This document shows, piece after piece, positions 43,092 to 53,600 of a stretch of 64,000 bases of DNA. The notes under the pieces were generated by a model, which was not told the DNA's origin, did no database searches, and saw only the letters and a list, made by a program, of their open reading frames with translations. Source of the DNA: JANOBD01 sp031411495 (GTDB lineage Bacteria > Planctomycetota > Phycisphaerae > Tepidisphaerales > Tepidisphaeraceae); NCBI GenBank assembly GCA_031411495.1, contig JANOBD010000219.1, forward strand, positions 1-64,000. The letters run 5' to 3'. Both the position numbers and the translations under genes were made by a program. Positions within the stretch are counted from its first letter, which is position 1. Each line of letters starts with the position of its first letter.

Positions 43092-43835
43092 TCAAACATT
43101 CAGTTTCGCAAGCACACGCTCGAGGATCTCGGTCGGCGATCCGGAGGCGTCGACGGCGATCAGCTTGCCCAGCTTGGCGTAGAAGTCCGTGAGCGGCTTG
43201 GTGCTTTGCTCGTACGCCTGCATGCGAACCTGAACGAACTCCGGCCGATCATCTTCGCGCTGGATGAGGTTGCCTTGGCAGTGGTCGCACACGCCGTCCA
43301 CCTTCGGCCGGCGCGTCTGGGTGTGAAATACCGCCTTGCACGCCGAACAGGTTCGTCGGCCGCTGAGGCGCGAGACGATCTCGTCCATCGGCAGGCGGTA
43401 ATCGATCACCGCATCGAGATCCACGTGCAGCTGAGCCAGGATGCCCTGCAGGGTTGCCGCCTGTGCGACGGTTCGAGGAAATCCATCGAGCAGCATTCCC
43501 CCGTGACAGACCAGGCAGCAGGAACGTTCGCGCAGGACGTTGAGGACTGTGTCGTCGGGGACTAGGTCGCCACGCTTCATGTAGCCGAGCGCTTCGCGCA
43601 TTGCCGGACCCAGTTCGCTCTCGGGCCGCCCTTTGGCTGCGCGAAACACGTCACCGGTGGAGAGATGGCACGCGCCGAGCTTTTCGGAAAGGAACTGAGC
43701 CTGCGTTCCCTTCCCAACGCCAGGTGCGCCCAGCAGCACGACCCGCCATGCGCGCTTCGTTTCGCCGGGTGGATGAGAGCACGAGCAGGAGGTTCCGCAT
43801 AGCCAGGTCGCCCGATCATTCAGAGAAACAGTCAT
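43092..43835 (-). CDS. Adenylate kinase-like nucleoside monophosphate kinase with zinc lid
   Basis: A 247-residue protein from the ATG at 43835, preceded by GAGGAAGG. The P-loop GAPGVGKGTQ (36-45) and the DGFPRT motif are intact. The lid has the four-Cys zinc motif CSAC...CDHC of the Gram-positive type. It transfers phosphate between ATP and AMP. Odd: an N-terminal extension of 30 residues with three Cys (WLCGTSCSCSHPPGETKRAW), plus a CCLVCHGG segment before LLDGFPRT; adenylate kinase of E. coli has neither. It may be a second copy or a special paralog rather than the housekeeping enzyme. Confidence 0.88.
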   Translation of the reverse strand: MTVSLNDRATWLCGTSCSCSHPPGETKRAWRVVLLGAPGVGKGTQAQFLSEKLGACHLSTGDVFRAAKGRPESELGPAMREALGYMKRGDLVPDDTVLNVLRERSCCLVCHGGMLLDGFPRTVAQAATLQGILAQLHVDLDAVIDYRLPMDEIVSRLSGRRTCSACKAVFHTQTRRPKVDGVCDHCQGNLIQREDDRPEFVQVRMQAYEQSTKPLTDFYAKLGKLIAVDASGSPTEILERVLAKLNV

Positions 43836-44056
43836 TTGCCTTCCTCGGAGGGGTTCCCATCGTTAAGGATGAGATGCAGTGACTGTATCGGTTCGATGAG
43901 AGCCTGCGATTGTGCGAGACGGCGCATCTTGCCGCACCTGCGATAACAACCAGCGGGGAACGGTTCCGATTCAGGTATGCGACGATTCGGCATCGGCCGG
44001 TCCCTGCGGTCCGCAGACCGCAGACGCGCCGGCGAACATCGGCAACGTCGCTTCTC

Positions 44057-44491
44057 CTACCTGCGTCGGTCGTCCGGAACGACGCGGCCGTGACCTTCGA
44101 ATTGACGCGCGTCGGAAGGATCGTGCGAATCATTTCTGTCGCGTGACTCGCGCGGCGTTCGCGAGTCGCTCCAATTCCGCGCGCGGGATGCATCGTGATC
44201 GCGGTGCCATTCTCGATCGGCATCTCGTGAGTAATACCGCGCCTGCGGGTGTAGGTCGTGCGGATCGACGCGGTAGAGTCGGCCGCCCTCATAGAACCCG
44301 GGTCGCCACGGATAACGCTCGTCGTAATACTCGTACGGATAGTCGCGGTAGGCGTACGTAGGGCGGTCGTAAACGGAGGGATATCGATCATAGACCACCG
44401 GGTCGTCGTGGTGGTGGCTGCGGCAACCCGCCAGCAACGCGACGCCGCCCAGCAACGCGAAAGAGACGCGTGAAAGCAGTGCGTTTCGCAT
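44057..44491 (-). CDS. Small lipoprotein, Tyr/Arg/Asp/His-rich
   Basis: A 144-residue protein with a signal peptide and lipobox LLAGC (Cys23). The mature part is rich in Tyr, Asp, His and Arg (HHHDDPVVYDRYPSVYDR, YRDYPYEYYDERYPWRPGFY) and ends in a run of charged residues (DSRTPRESRDRNDSHDPSD). No domain recognised. The composition suggests a disordered, surface-associated chain, perhaps metal- or polyanion-binding; that is a guess. Confidence 0.7.
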   Translation of the reverse strand: MRNALLSRVSFALLGGVALLAGCRSHHHDDPVVYDRYPSVYDRPTYAYRDYPYEYYDERYPWRPGFYEGGRLYRVDPHDLHPQARYYSRDADREWHRDHDASRARNWSDSRTPRESRDRNDSHDPSDARQFEGHGRVVPDDRRR

Positions 44492-44527
44492 GCGGATGAT
44501 ATGCGGGCAAAAGCCCGGAATCGACTC

Positions 44528-45493
44528 TCAACGTCGTCTTCGAGAGATCAGCAGCGGACAGATGAGACCGATTGTGCCCGGCTCTGGAACCAGCGTTTGA
44601 AAGAAGTCGAGATCTGACGGCGGACCTGAATAGTGCTGGCCGAGCAACAGCATGTCGTCGAATGTGACTTGCTGGTCGCCCGTGAAATCGCCGCTCGACC
44701 ACGTGCCGGTGCCGCCGAAGTTCTGGACGATGGCGAGCAGGTCGTCAAAGTCGACCGTCCCATTGAGGTTGGCGTCGCCGTCGATCGGGGTCAGCGACCG
44801 TAACCAGGTCCGCGGCATGAGCATTTCACTGCCTTGATACGTGACGTTGTAGGGAGGCAGCGCCGGCCTGAACTGGCTGGCGCTGGCGCCATTGATTTCA
44901 GTGAGGCCGTTGTAAAGGTAGATGCCGACGCCGACGCCCTGGAGGTTCCAGTTGCCGGCTGCGTCCGAAGTGTAAAAGCCGCCGCCGCTGTCGCCCGCGG
45001 TCATCGCGAAGGAGCCGGGCGCCGCGCGAAAGGTCACTTCGTAGTCTTCCAGCGCGTAGCGGGCGTAGGCGAGTTCGGAGCGCGTCCAGTTCAAAGTGCC
45101 GGAGGTGTCGCCCCAGTACCAACCGCGTACCGCGCCCAATGCGCTCAGGACCGGCGCCGCGGGGGTGCGTCCGGCGCCGATGAACATCGCATCGGCCGGG
45201 TTGAAGTTGACCGCCTCGCGCACCGGGCACCAGGTTGGCAGATCGGCGTCGACGGTGAGCACGGTCAGGTCGACATTCGTCGTGCTGGTTGCGGCGACCA
45301 CTCTTCGCGTCGTGCCGTCGTTGAGGTGAACGATCGAGTTCACGCCGGCGCCGACATGCTTGGCGGTGACCATTTGGCGCGGTCCGAACGCGTTGGCGGC
45401 ATAGCCGCCGACCAGTCCGGTCGAGAGCCAGGGTTGTTGAAGTGCAGGTTGTTCGGGGAGAACGTTTTGAGGCAGCGCATCAAATGGGATCAT
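44528..45493 (-). CDS. Trypsin-like serine protease with dockerin-like pair and VPEP tail
   Basis: A 321-residue protein read from the ATG at 45493. It has a trypsin-like catalytic triad: His46 in TAKHVG, Asp75 in VDLTVLTVD and Ser168 in AGDSGGGFY. A dockerin-like pair follows from about 236 (GDANLNGTVDFDDLLAIVQNFGG), then VPEP at about 301 with a short hydrophobic stretch and RRRR. A signal peptide is missing from this start, and open sequence upstream is Arg-rich and not convincing. Either the true N-terminus lies elsewhere after a frameshift or the gene lost its signal. The C-terminal sorting tail fits the exported proteins in this window. Confidence 0.75.
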   Translation of the reverse strand: MIPFDALPQNVLPEQPALQQPWLSTGLVGGYAANAFGPRQMVTAKHVGAGVNSIVHLNDGTTRRVVAATSTTNVDLTVLTVDADLPTWCPVREAVNFNPADAMFIGAGRTPAAPVLSALGAVRGWYWGDTSGTLNWTRSELAYARYALEDYEVTFRAAPGSFAMTAGDSGGGFYTSDAAGNWNLQGVGVGIYLYNGLTEINGASASQFRPALPPYNVTYQGSEMLMPRTWLRSLTPIDGDANLNGTVDFDDLLAIVQNFGGTGTWSSGDFTGDQQVTFDDMLLLGQHYSGPPSDLDFFQTLVPEPGTIGLICPLLISRRRR

Positions 45494-46091
45494 GAGCCGG
45501 ATTCGCCTTGCAGAACGATGGTTGAACCCCTTTGATCCACTTCTTCCGCGTGATCGCACCGCGACAGCCAGACCGCGCGGTCGATCGGCACTCGAACAAC
45601 GAGAGTGGCCCCGACCGATCACGGATCGTGGAAACAACGCAGTATGTGAGAACAGGTGCCGACGGCACTCCCTCAATGCCGGCGGCGAACTTCCCGAACA
45701 CTATCGGCAAAACATGCAGGCCGTCAGTTGTCGCCTCGCATCGTCAACCCGGTTCCTCTTCCAAACCGATCAAAACGCGCTGGGCCGACTTCTGTGGTGC
45801 CGCAAGATACATGGGAAATGCCGAAGATCAAGGGTTGCAACAAATACCCAAGAGGCGAAGCCGCGTTGCCACGGGATGCCCTACCGTGGCCCTCGTCACC
45901 CGGATCTTCGGCGGCAGCACGCTGACGACGATACCGATGGACCCACACGCGTTTGAGACATCCTGGGTGCCACGACCTGTACTCAATTAGTGGTACGGAA
46001 ACGATGGCTAAAGTCCCGCCAAAGTGTTCTGGTAACTCGAAAGCATTCGACGACTTCGAATACCAAGTCGTGGCATCCAGAATAGTAAACC
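45494..46091. other. Intergenic region, about 600 bases, with orphan terminator at its end
   Basis: No credible gene on either strand. A small hairpin ACGACTT/AAGTCGT (46046-46067) and then a strong terminator (46092-46121) point to a possible + strand transcript, perhaps a small RNA. No tRNA, RNase P, SRP or tmRNA signature was recognised. Confidence 0.35.
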
Positions 46092-46125
46092 AGGCGGCCG
46101 ATCCAGTTGGATCGGCCGCCTTTGT
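46092..46125 (+). terminator. Strong hairpin with TTTGTGTT tail (orphan terminator)
   Basis: Perfect 13-bp stem AGGCGGCCGATCC (46092-46104) with 46109-46121, loop AGTT, followed by TTTGTGTT. No annotated gene lies upstream on the + strand. Confidence 0.65.
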
Positions 46126-46149
46126 GTTGGCTTCTGACTGTCGTTCGGA

Positions 46150-46190
46150 CCCTCACCCTAGCCCTCTCCCGTAATACTGGGAGAGGGGGC
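46150..46190 (+). repeat. Dispersed palindromic repeat downstream of ppdK
   Basis: CCCTCACCCTAGCCCTCTCC, then a loop and GGGAGAGGGGGC. The hairpin CCCTCTCCC/GGGAGAGGG has an 8-base loop. Same family as the copies inside dnaE2. It lies 25 bases after the ppdK stop and may serve as its terminator. Confidence 0.7.
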
Positions 46191-46214
46191 CGGAGGAGAG
46201 TCTCTCGCGAGGGA

Positions 46215-48944
46215 TTACTTCGTGCTGTACGCCTTCATCTTGCCGTCGGCCTTGATGGCGGCCTGGGCCGCAGCGAGGCGCGCGATCGGGACGCGGAACG
46301 GGCTGCAGCTGACGTAGTTGAGGCCGACCTTGTGGCAGAACTCGACGGACGCAGGGTCGCCGCCGTGTTCGCCGCAGATGCCGCACTTGAGGGTGGGGTT
46401 CACGCTGCGGCCGAGCTTGACGGCCATCTCGACCAACTTGCCGACGCCGCCGATGTCCAGGCTCTGGAACGGGTCCTTCTCAAGGATTTCCTTCGCGAGG
46501 TAATCGGGCAGGAACACGCCGGCGTCGTCGCGGCTGTAGCCGAACGTCATCTGCGTGAGGTCGTTGGTGCCGAAGCTGAAGAACTCGGCGTGCTGCGCGA
46601 GCTCGTCGGCGGTGATGGCGGCACGCGGCACTTCGATCATCGTGCCGTACATGTACTCGACCTTCGTCTTCTTTTCCTTGAAGACCGCATCCGCCGTCGC
46701 GACGGTGATCTTCTTGAGGTAATCGAGCTCCTTCGCAGTGCCAGCCAGCGGGATCATGATCTCAGGCAGCACCTTGATGCCGGCCTTCTTGGTCTCGACG
46801 GCTGCTTCGATGATGGCGCGAACCTGCATCTCGAGAATCTCGGGATACGTGACGGCCAGACGGTCGCCGCGGTGGCCGAGCATCGGGTTGGATTCGTGCA
46901 ACTGGGCGACGCGGTTCTTCACTTCATCCAGCGTTTTGCCGAGGCTCTTGGCCAGCTCGGCCTGATCCTTCTCGTTGTGCGGAAGGAACTCATGAAGCGG
47001 CGGATCGAGCAGGCGGATGGTGACGGGCAGGCCGGCCATGGCCTTGAAGATGCCGATGAAATCTTCGCGCTGGTACGGCAGCAGCTTGGCGAGGGCGGTC
47101 TTGCGCGTCTCGACGTCGCTGGCGAGGATCATCTCACGCATGTGATGGATGCGCTGCGGGTCGAAGAACATGTGCTCGGTGCGCGTGAGGCCAATGCCTT
47201 CGGCGCCGAAGCCGCGGGCAACTTCCGCGTCGTGCGGCGTATCCGCGTTGGTGCGGATCTTGAGGGTGCGATACTTGTCGGCCCACTTCATGATGGTTGC
47301 GAACGGACCGGTGAGGCCGGCTTCGACGGTCGGGACGGCGCCTTCGTAGACTTCGCCGGTTGAGCCGTTGATGGAGAGCGTGTCGTTCGGGCCGTAGGTC
47401 TTGCCGTTGACCGTGAGCTTCTTGTTCTTGGCATCGATCTGCAGAGCGCCCGCGCCGGCGACGCAGGGCGTGCCCATGCCGCGGGCGACGACGGCCGCGT
47501 GGCTGGTCATGCCGCCGGTGGATGTCATGATGCCTTCAGCGACGTGCATGCCGCCGATGTCTGCTGGTTCGGTCTCACGACGCACGAGAAGGATCTTCTC
47601 GCCGTTGTGGGCACGTTCTTCGGCTTCTTCCGCGGTGAAGGCGAGCTTGCCGACGGCCGCACCCGGCGAAGCGGGCAGGCCCTTGGCGAGGACGATCTTC
47701 TCAGCCTTCGGATCGAATTGCGGATGAAGGAGCTGATCCAGCGAAGCGGGATCGACGCGGAGAATGGCGGTCTTCTCGTCGATGAGCTTTTCCTTCACCA
47801 TGTCGGCAGCGATGGCGACGGCGGCCTGCGCGGTGCGCTTACCGTTACGCGTCTGCAGCATGTAGAACTTGCCGTTCTCGATGGTGAACTCGAAGTCCTG
47901 GACGTCCTTGTAGCGTGCTTCGAGGGTCTTCTTGACGGCCAGCAGTTCTGCCCAGCCCTTTTTGGACCACTTGGCCATCTCAGTATTGCAGTCGAGCGGC
48001 GTGCGAATGCCGGCGACGACGTCTTCGCCCTGAGCATTGACGAGAAACTCGCCGTAGAAAATGTTGCGGCCGGTGGACGGGTCGCGCGTGAAGGCGACGC
48101 CGGTGGCGGAGGTGTCGCCCATGTTTCCGAAGACCATCGACTGAACGTTGACGGCGGTGCCGGCGAGGCCGCGGATGTCGTTAATCTGGCGATACTTGAT
48201 GGCGCGGTCGCCCATCCAGGATTGGAACACCGCTTCGATGGCGGCGGCGAGCTGGGTGAAGCCGTCGCTGGGGAACTCTTCGCCGAGGCGGTCTTTATAG
48301 ATCTTCTTGTAGCGAGCGACGACTTCCTTGAGGCCGTCGACATCCAGGTCGGTGTCGAGCTCAACACCCTTGGCCTTCTTCACTTCGCTCAGCTCGTGTT
48401 CGAAATAGTGGTGGTCAATGCCTTTGACCGTGTCGCCAAACATATTAATCAGTCGGCGATACGAATCATAAGCAAATCGTTCGTTGCCGCTGAGCTTGGC
48501 CAGACCTTTTACGACTTCGTCGTTCAGGCCGATGTTCAGGACGGTGTCCATCATGCCGGGCATGGAGACGGCCGCGCCCGAACGGACGGCGACGAGCAGG
48601 GGATTCTTCGGGTCGCCGAACTTCTTGCCGGTGGCCTTCTCGACCTTGGCGATGTTCAGGCGAACTTCGTCCATGGTGCCCTTGGGCATCTTCTGGCCGA
48701 GGTCGTTGTAGTCCTTACAGGTTTCGGTGGTGATGGTGAAGCCGGGCGGCACGGGGAGCGGGACGAGGGTCATGTCGGCCAGGTTCGCACCCTTGCCGCC
48801 GAGGAGCATCTTCATCTCCGCACGGCCCTCCGCCTTTCCGTTGCCGAAGAAGTAGACACGCTTCACGGCTTTCGAGGATGTTTTTGCTGGGGCAGCGGCC
48901 TTCTTGGGGGCGGCTTTGGCGGGTTTCTTGGCGAGCGTAGGCAT
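46215..48944 (-). CDS. ppdK: Pyruvate phosphate dikinase
   Basis: A 909-residue enzyme. After an Ala/Lys-rich N-terminal tail (about 30 residues) comes the nucleotide-binding domain (VYFFGNGKAEG...LLGGKGANLADMT), the phosphohistidine domain with the catalytic His near residue 478 (GGMTSHAAVVARGMGTPCVAGAG) and the C-terminal TIM barrel (LTRTEHMFFD, MFGDTVKG earlier, CGICGEHGGDP near the end). It interconverts pyruvate, ATP and Pi with phosphoenolpyruvate, AMP and PPi. The Lys/Ala/Pro N-terminal tail is an odd addition, like those on nucleic-acid-binding proteins. It stands alone; its terminator-like repeat lies at 46150-46190. Confidence 0.96.
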   Translation of the reverse strand: MPTLAKKPAKAAPKKAAAPAKTSSKAVKRVYFFGNGKAEGRAEMKMLLGGKGANLADMTLVPLPVPPGFTITTETCKDYNDLGQKMPKGTMDEVRLNIAKVEKATGKKFGDPKNPLLVAVRSGAAVSMPGMMDTVLNIGLNDEVVKGLAKLSGNERFAYDSYRRLINMFGDTVKGIDHHYFEHELSEVKKAKGVELDTDLDVDGLKEVVARYKKIYKDRLGEEFPSDGFTQLAAAIEAVFQSWMGDRAIKYRQINDIRGLAGTAVNVQSMVFGNMGDTSATGVAFTRDPSTGRNIFYGEFLVNAQGEDVVAGIRTPLDCNTEMAKWSKKGWAELLAVKKTLEARYKDVQDFEFTIENGKFYMLQTRNGKRTAQAAVAIAADMVKEKLIDEKTAILRVDPASLDQLLHPQFDPKAEKIVLAKGLPASPGAAVGKLAFTAEEAEERAHNGEKILLVRRETEPADIGGMHVAEGIMTSTGGMTSHAAVVARGMGTPCVAGAGALQIDAKNKKLTVNGKTYGPNDTLSINGSTGEVYEGAVPTVEAGLTGPFATIMKWADKYRTLKIRTNADTPHDAEVARGFGAEGIGLTRTEHMFFDPQRIHHMREMILASDVETRKTALAKLLPYQREDFIGIFKAMAGLPVTIRLLDPPLHEFLPHNEKDQAELAKSLGKTLDEVKNRVAQLHESNPMLGHRGDRLAVTYPEILEMQVRAIIEAAVETKKAGIKVLPEIMIPLAGTAKELDYLKKITVATADAVFKEKKTKVEYMYGTMIEVPRAAITADELAQHAEFFSFGTNDLTQMTFGYSRDDAGVFLPDYLAKEILEKDPFQSLDIGGVGKLVEMAVKLGRSVNPTLKCGICGEHGGDPASVEFCHKVGLNYVSCSPFRVPIARLAAAQAAIKADGKMKAYSTK

Positions 48945-49095
48945 GGGACACGGACTCCGTTAGAATGATAAGACGACAAACTGCTCTTTTGATCTGAGCG
49001 AGTTCGAGTATAGAGGTGGGGGTAGGTCGGTCAAGGGTCGATCGATCGCAGCGGCTAACTCGCCGCTGAGCGCGAATTGCGAAAAACACCCGGAA

Positions 49096-50649
49096 TTATC
49101 GAGCGGAATCGCCACTGCGACGAACTTCCTCGCCTGCGACGAAGACGCGCTCGGCGCGCATCTTGCGGATTTCGCCTGCGGGGATCGACCTCGGATCGTC
49201 GCTAAGGAGGACGAAATCGGCGTGCTTCCCCACCGCGAGTGATCCCAGCTCGCGTTCACGGCGTCCGCAATATGCGCTGCCCAGTGTGTAGCCGCGCAGC
49301 GCTTCGAGCGGCGTGAGTGTCTCGTCGGGCGACCATTCATGTCGTCCGATCGCCGCCGCGAGGCACGCGAAGGCGTCGAGCTTTTCTACCGGGCAGTCAC
49401 TGCTCAATCCCACCGGCACGCCCGCGCGAACCATTGAGGCGAACGGATACGCCCAGCCGCGACGCGCAGCGCCAAGTCGTTCGCCTGTCCAGACATCGCT
49501 GGTGACGAACTGCGGTTGAAGCGTCGTGGCGATTTCCAGCTTTGCCAGGCGCTCGAGTTGCTCCGGCGGACAGACCGAGGCGTGTTCGATTCGATGTCGC
49601 GCGGTGCAATTGTCTGCGCCGTCCAGCGCGCCTTCGATCGCATCGATCGTCTCGCGCAGCGCCTGATCGCCGATCGCGTGCACGACGATCTGAAAGCCCA
49701 TTGCCGCGACGGCGCGGACGCGATCGTGGAGCGATCGGTCCGGATAGATGCGCTGGCCGATGGCGCTCGGATCATCTGCGTATGGCGCGCTCAAAAGCGC
49801 CGTCCGCGCGCCGAGTGAGCCATCCGAAAAGAACTTCGCGCCGCCAAGGCGCAGCCACTCGTCGCCGAAGCCCGTAACGATCCCGTGGCGAAACAACGTC
49901 TCTGCCGCGGCTTCGGGCGGCATCGCGACGACGCGGATCGGCAAGCGGCCCATCCTGTTCTTCAGCCGCGTGTAGACCTTGAGCTGATCCGGCGTGTCTA
50001 GCATCGTCTGCACGCTGGTGATTCCCGTCCTCAACGCCGCATCACACGCCGCGAGCAAGGCGCGCTCGAGCGTTTCGTCGTCTGCCTCGGGGATCCTGTC
50101 GTAGAACGCGCGGATCGCACTCTCGGTGTAGAGACCGCTTGCGGCGTCGCCTTGGGCCCGCTCCTCGCGCGTCAGTAGTGCGATCGCCGCCGAGTTCGCG
50201 ACGGCCGCATGGCCACAGACGCGCGACAGGATGATCGGGCGGGTGATACTGATCCGATCGAGATCGATGCGCGTCGGGAAACGTCGCTCGGCGAGTTTGT
50301 CCTGATCAAAACCGAATCCGCGAATCCATCCTGTCGTGCGCGACGCAAAGGTGCTGGCTCGCGAGAGGATCTCGTCGATCGATTGTGCGCCGGCCAAGTC
50401 GACCAGCCCGGTCAGCAGCTTGCCGAACCATAAAAGGTGGAGATGACAGTCGTGAAAGCCGGGGACGACTGTTTTGCCGTGCAGATCGTGAACGATTGTC
50501 GTCTCGCCGGCGAGCCGCAGCACATCCGCATCCGCTCCGACAGCCTCGATGATGCCGCGGCGCAAGGCCATCGCGCGGGCGCCAGGAGCCCGCTCGTCCA
50601 TCGTGAGCAGGTTGGCGTTGTGAATGATCAGGTCGGCATGGAGCGGCAT
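49096..50649 (-). CDS. Amidohydrolase of the YtcJ type
   Basis: A 517-residue metal-dependent hydrolase from the ATG at 50649, seven bases after the stop of the preceding exported protein gene. Metal ligands: FHDCHLHLL (HxH), VVHAIGDQAL, RIEHASV and the Asp in LSSDCPVEKLD. GSLGARTALL is a YtcJ-family motif. It should hydrolyse an amide or related bond in the cytoplasm; the substrate is unknown. No ribosome site is obvious, so coupling to the gene before it is possible. Confidence 0.88.
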   Translation of the reverse strand: MPLHADLIIHNANLLTMDERAPGARAMALRRGIIEAVGADADVLRLAGETTIVHDLHGKTVVPGFHDCHLHLLWFGKLLTGLVDLAGAQSIDEILSRASTFASRTTGWIRGFGFDQDKLAERRFPTRIDLDRISITRPIILSRVCGHAAVANSAAIALLTREERAQGDAASGLYTESAIRAFYDRIPEADDETLERALLAACDAALRTGITSVQTMLDTPDQLKVYTRLKNRMGRLPIRVVAMPPEAAAETLFRHGIVTGFGDEWLRLGGAKFFSDGSLGARTALLSAPYADDPSAIGQRIYPDRSLHDRVRAVAAMGFQIVVHAIGDQALRETIDAIEGALDGADNCTARHRIEHASVCPPEQLERLAKLEIATTLQPQFVTSDVWTGERLGAARRGWAYPFASMVRAGVPVGLSSDCPVEKLDAFACLAAAIGRHEWSPDETLTPLEALRGYTLGSAYCGRRERELGSLAVGKHADFVLLSDDPRSIPAGEIRKMRAERVFVAGEEVRRSGDSAR

Positions 50650-50656
50650 TGGCGCA

Positions 50657-53600
50657 TCATCGCACAAACCGCCGGCGTCTTGCCAGCGCCGCGCCTGTGG
50701 CGAGCAGCGCGGCGAGCGACGGCTCGGGAACCAATCCCATTGCCAGCGTCCAATCACTTGCGAATTGACCACCCGCGGCAGCGGTCAACTGTGTTAGGGT
50801 GACGGTTCCGCCGTAATTCTGAGCGAGTGCCAGCAGGTCATCGAAGTTCACGGCGCCGTTGTAATCCGAATCGCCATCCGCCCAGGTCTTGCCGGTCAGG
50901 TTGTAGTTCTGGGCGAGCTTGAGCAGATCGTCGAAGTTCACGGTGCGATCGAGATTCGTATCGCCTTTGAGGGTCTGGATGAGCAGGACCGTCGTCGAGT
51001 CGACCGACTGCGCGGCGAAGTTGGCGGGAAACGTCGTGAACAGTCGAGACGCCTCCGCAAAGCCGACGGCCGCGCCTGGCGTTGCGACGCTGGTAAGAAT
51101 CTTGCCGCCCTGCAGCATCGACTGTACGGACGCGAGCGGCGACGGCGAGGCGTAGTCGAGAATGAGCGCGTTGTTCGTCAGGTCGAGCGTCGCACCGGCA
51201 GCAATCGTCAGCGATGAAACACGGCTGGTACCGGCAGGGATTCCGCTGGGACTGACGCGCACTTGTCCCGCATCGATTTGCAGACCCGGCAACCTCACGT
51301 TCCGCACATTGAGCGTGCCCGCGCCCACCTTGCGGAGTCTGGCGGTGAGGTCGGCGGTGTTGTCGTTCGTATCCGAGGTGAGCGTGAGCGTACCGCCCGC
51401 GTCGATGCCGACCGTGCCGATATTGTCGAAGGCGATCGGCGCGGTCAGCGTGTTGTTGCCCGAGACGCTTCGAAGGTTGCCGTCGCTGCGCGCGGACGTG
51501 ATGGGCAGGCCATTTGCGCCGAAGAAGAGGTATTCGCCGGACGAAATGCTGCCCGAGAGTTCAAGTGCTCCGAGCGCGGCGATGAAAGTCGCCTGGCGTT
51601 CGCTCCCGGTCGCAGCGCCGAGCGCGCCGGAGTTCGCCGCACGGAGATTACCGTCGACAATAATCGTCTGTCCGTTGTACGTGTTCGCGCCGGAGAGGAC
51701 GAGGCGTCCGCTGCCGTACTTCGCGATTCCGCCGCGCGAGACGACGCCGCCGAAGGTCGTGTCGGCGGTGTTGGAGATGGTGACATCGCGCGCCACCGAG
51801 CCGAGATCGACGCTGCCGGTGAAGGTGAGCGCGTTGCTCCCGCCGAACGTCGGCGACGCGCGGAAGACGAGCGGGTTCGCGAGGGTGCGCGCCGCGCCGA
51901 ATGCGACGATGCTGCCGCTGTCGGTGTCGCCGGTGAAGTAAACCCTTCCGCTGCCCAGCGCCGAGTTGGAGCCGACTTCCCACCGGCCGATGCGGATGAC
52001 GGTTCCCAGCGTGTAACTGTTGCTCCCGGTGATGCGAAGAGCCTGTGCGAGCGGCATGGCGAGGTTGGGCTCGCGCAGCCCGCCTGCGCCGCTGATGCTG
52101 CCACTGAATGTCAATACCTGCGGATCGGTGTCGCCCAGCAGGTTCAGATAGCCGCCTTCGATGACAATCGGGCCGCTGAAGTTCGTTCCGTACCCGCCCA
52201 GCGTGCCGATGATCGCCAGCGAATTGGCGGCCGCATCCTGGTGGATGGTAATGGCGCGACTGACTGTGCTCAGCGGGGTCATCGCGCGCAAGCCGACATA
52301 CTGATTGTCCGAGGAGCCGGCGTTGATGGTGATCGTCGTGTCGCTTCCGAGCGAACTCGACCCGGTGGTGGCGGAACCCGTGAAGTTGACCAGGCCGGCA
52401 TTGATAGTGAACGGTCCACTGATGGAACTCGTGCCGGTAAGGGTCAACTCGCCGGAACCGCTTTTGGTCAGCCCGCCGGTGCCGCTGAGCGCGCCGTTCA
52501 GCGTGAGACCCGAATAGCCGTCCGACGTGGGCGCGAGGTGGATGATCGCTTCGCTGCCGAAAGCGATGGGGTTGTCGATCGAAAGTTCTTCGCCGGCCAG
52601 GTCGCTGACAGCCGCAAGTGCGCCGCTCGTGATCGTCAGGGCGCCGGTTCCTTGAATGCCACTCGGTCCGCCGGAGGCGAGGGTGTCGCGGATGAGCAGG
52701 CTGTTCATCGTCGCGGCGGTGTTGCGCGTGACCATGGAATTGGTGATGCGAACGTTATCGTTCGCGGCGACGCCGAGGGTCGTCGCGTAATCGTTGGAGT
52801 CGAGAATCCGCAGCCCGTTCGTGGTGCGCGTGACAAAGCCGGCGTCCACAACGCTCGCCGGGCTGACACCGCCGGTGGTATTGGCGTTGCCAATGAGAAA
52901 CGGAATGATCGAGTCGTTCGTCGCCGTCGTGCCACCGCCACCGATGAGTGGGACGGTTGCGGTGTTGGTGACATTCAGGATCGCGCGGTTGGCGGCGAGC
53001 GCGCCGTTGCCGAGATCGCGCCCGCGGACGAACGCCGTTGAGCGAGACGAACGGTTGAGGGCAGCGACCGTCAATGCCATCCCGGCGTTCGCATTGGGTT
53101 CGAGGTTAATGGTGCTCGTGCCGTAGACGAGATTCAAATTGCCGATCGTCTCGGTGGTGGTCGATGAAGGGGCGAACAGATTCAATCGGCCACCGTAGAG
53201 ATCGTGATTCGCGACATCGCTGAGTGGATTGCTCGCCATGCCGACGCTCGCCGACCCGACGTTCAGTGTGCCGGCAATCCGCACGGTCGCGCCGGAGGTG
53301 ATGCGGCCCATCAGGTTCACGGTCGAACCATTGTCGATGTTGGTCGCTCCCGAATAGTTGTTGACGCCGCCGAGGGTGAGTTGTCCGCCGGTGAACCGGC
53401 CACTGTTCAGCTGGCCGCTGCCAGAGATGATGCCATTGAGAGTAAGGTTTCCGAATGATTCGATTCGCCCACCGTTGATTCCGAGCGAGATCGGTCGCGT
53501 GGAGATAAACGAGGAACCCGCGCGGATCGTCCCGCCGTTGAGCGTGATCGTCGACCCGGCCGCGCCGAAGTTCGCGTCCGCGGTGGCAGTGACGCCACCG

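Noticed and set aside
47499..48968. Open frame of 489 codons opposite ppdK
   Set aside because: Antisense to a fully conserved enzyme; composition is not protein-like.
51263..53041. Open frame of 592 codons opposite the giant exported protein
   Set aside because: Arises from the Gly/Ala/Ser-rich repeats read backwards; no ribosome site or motif.
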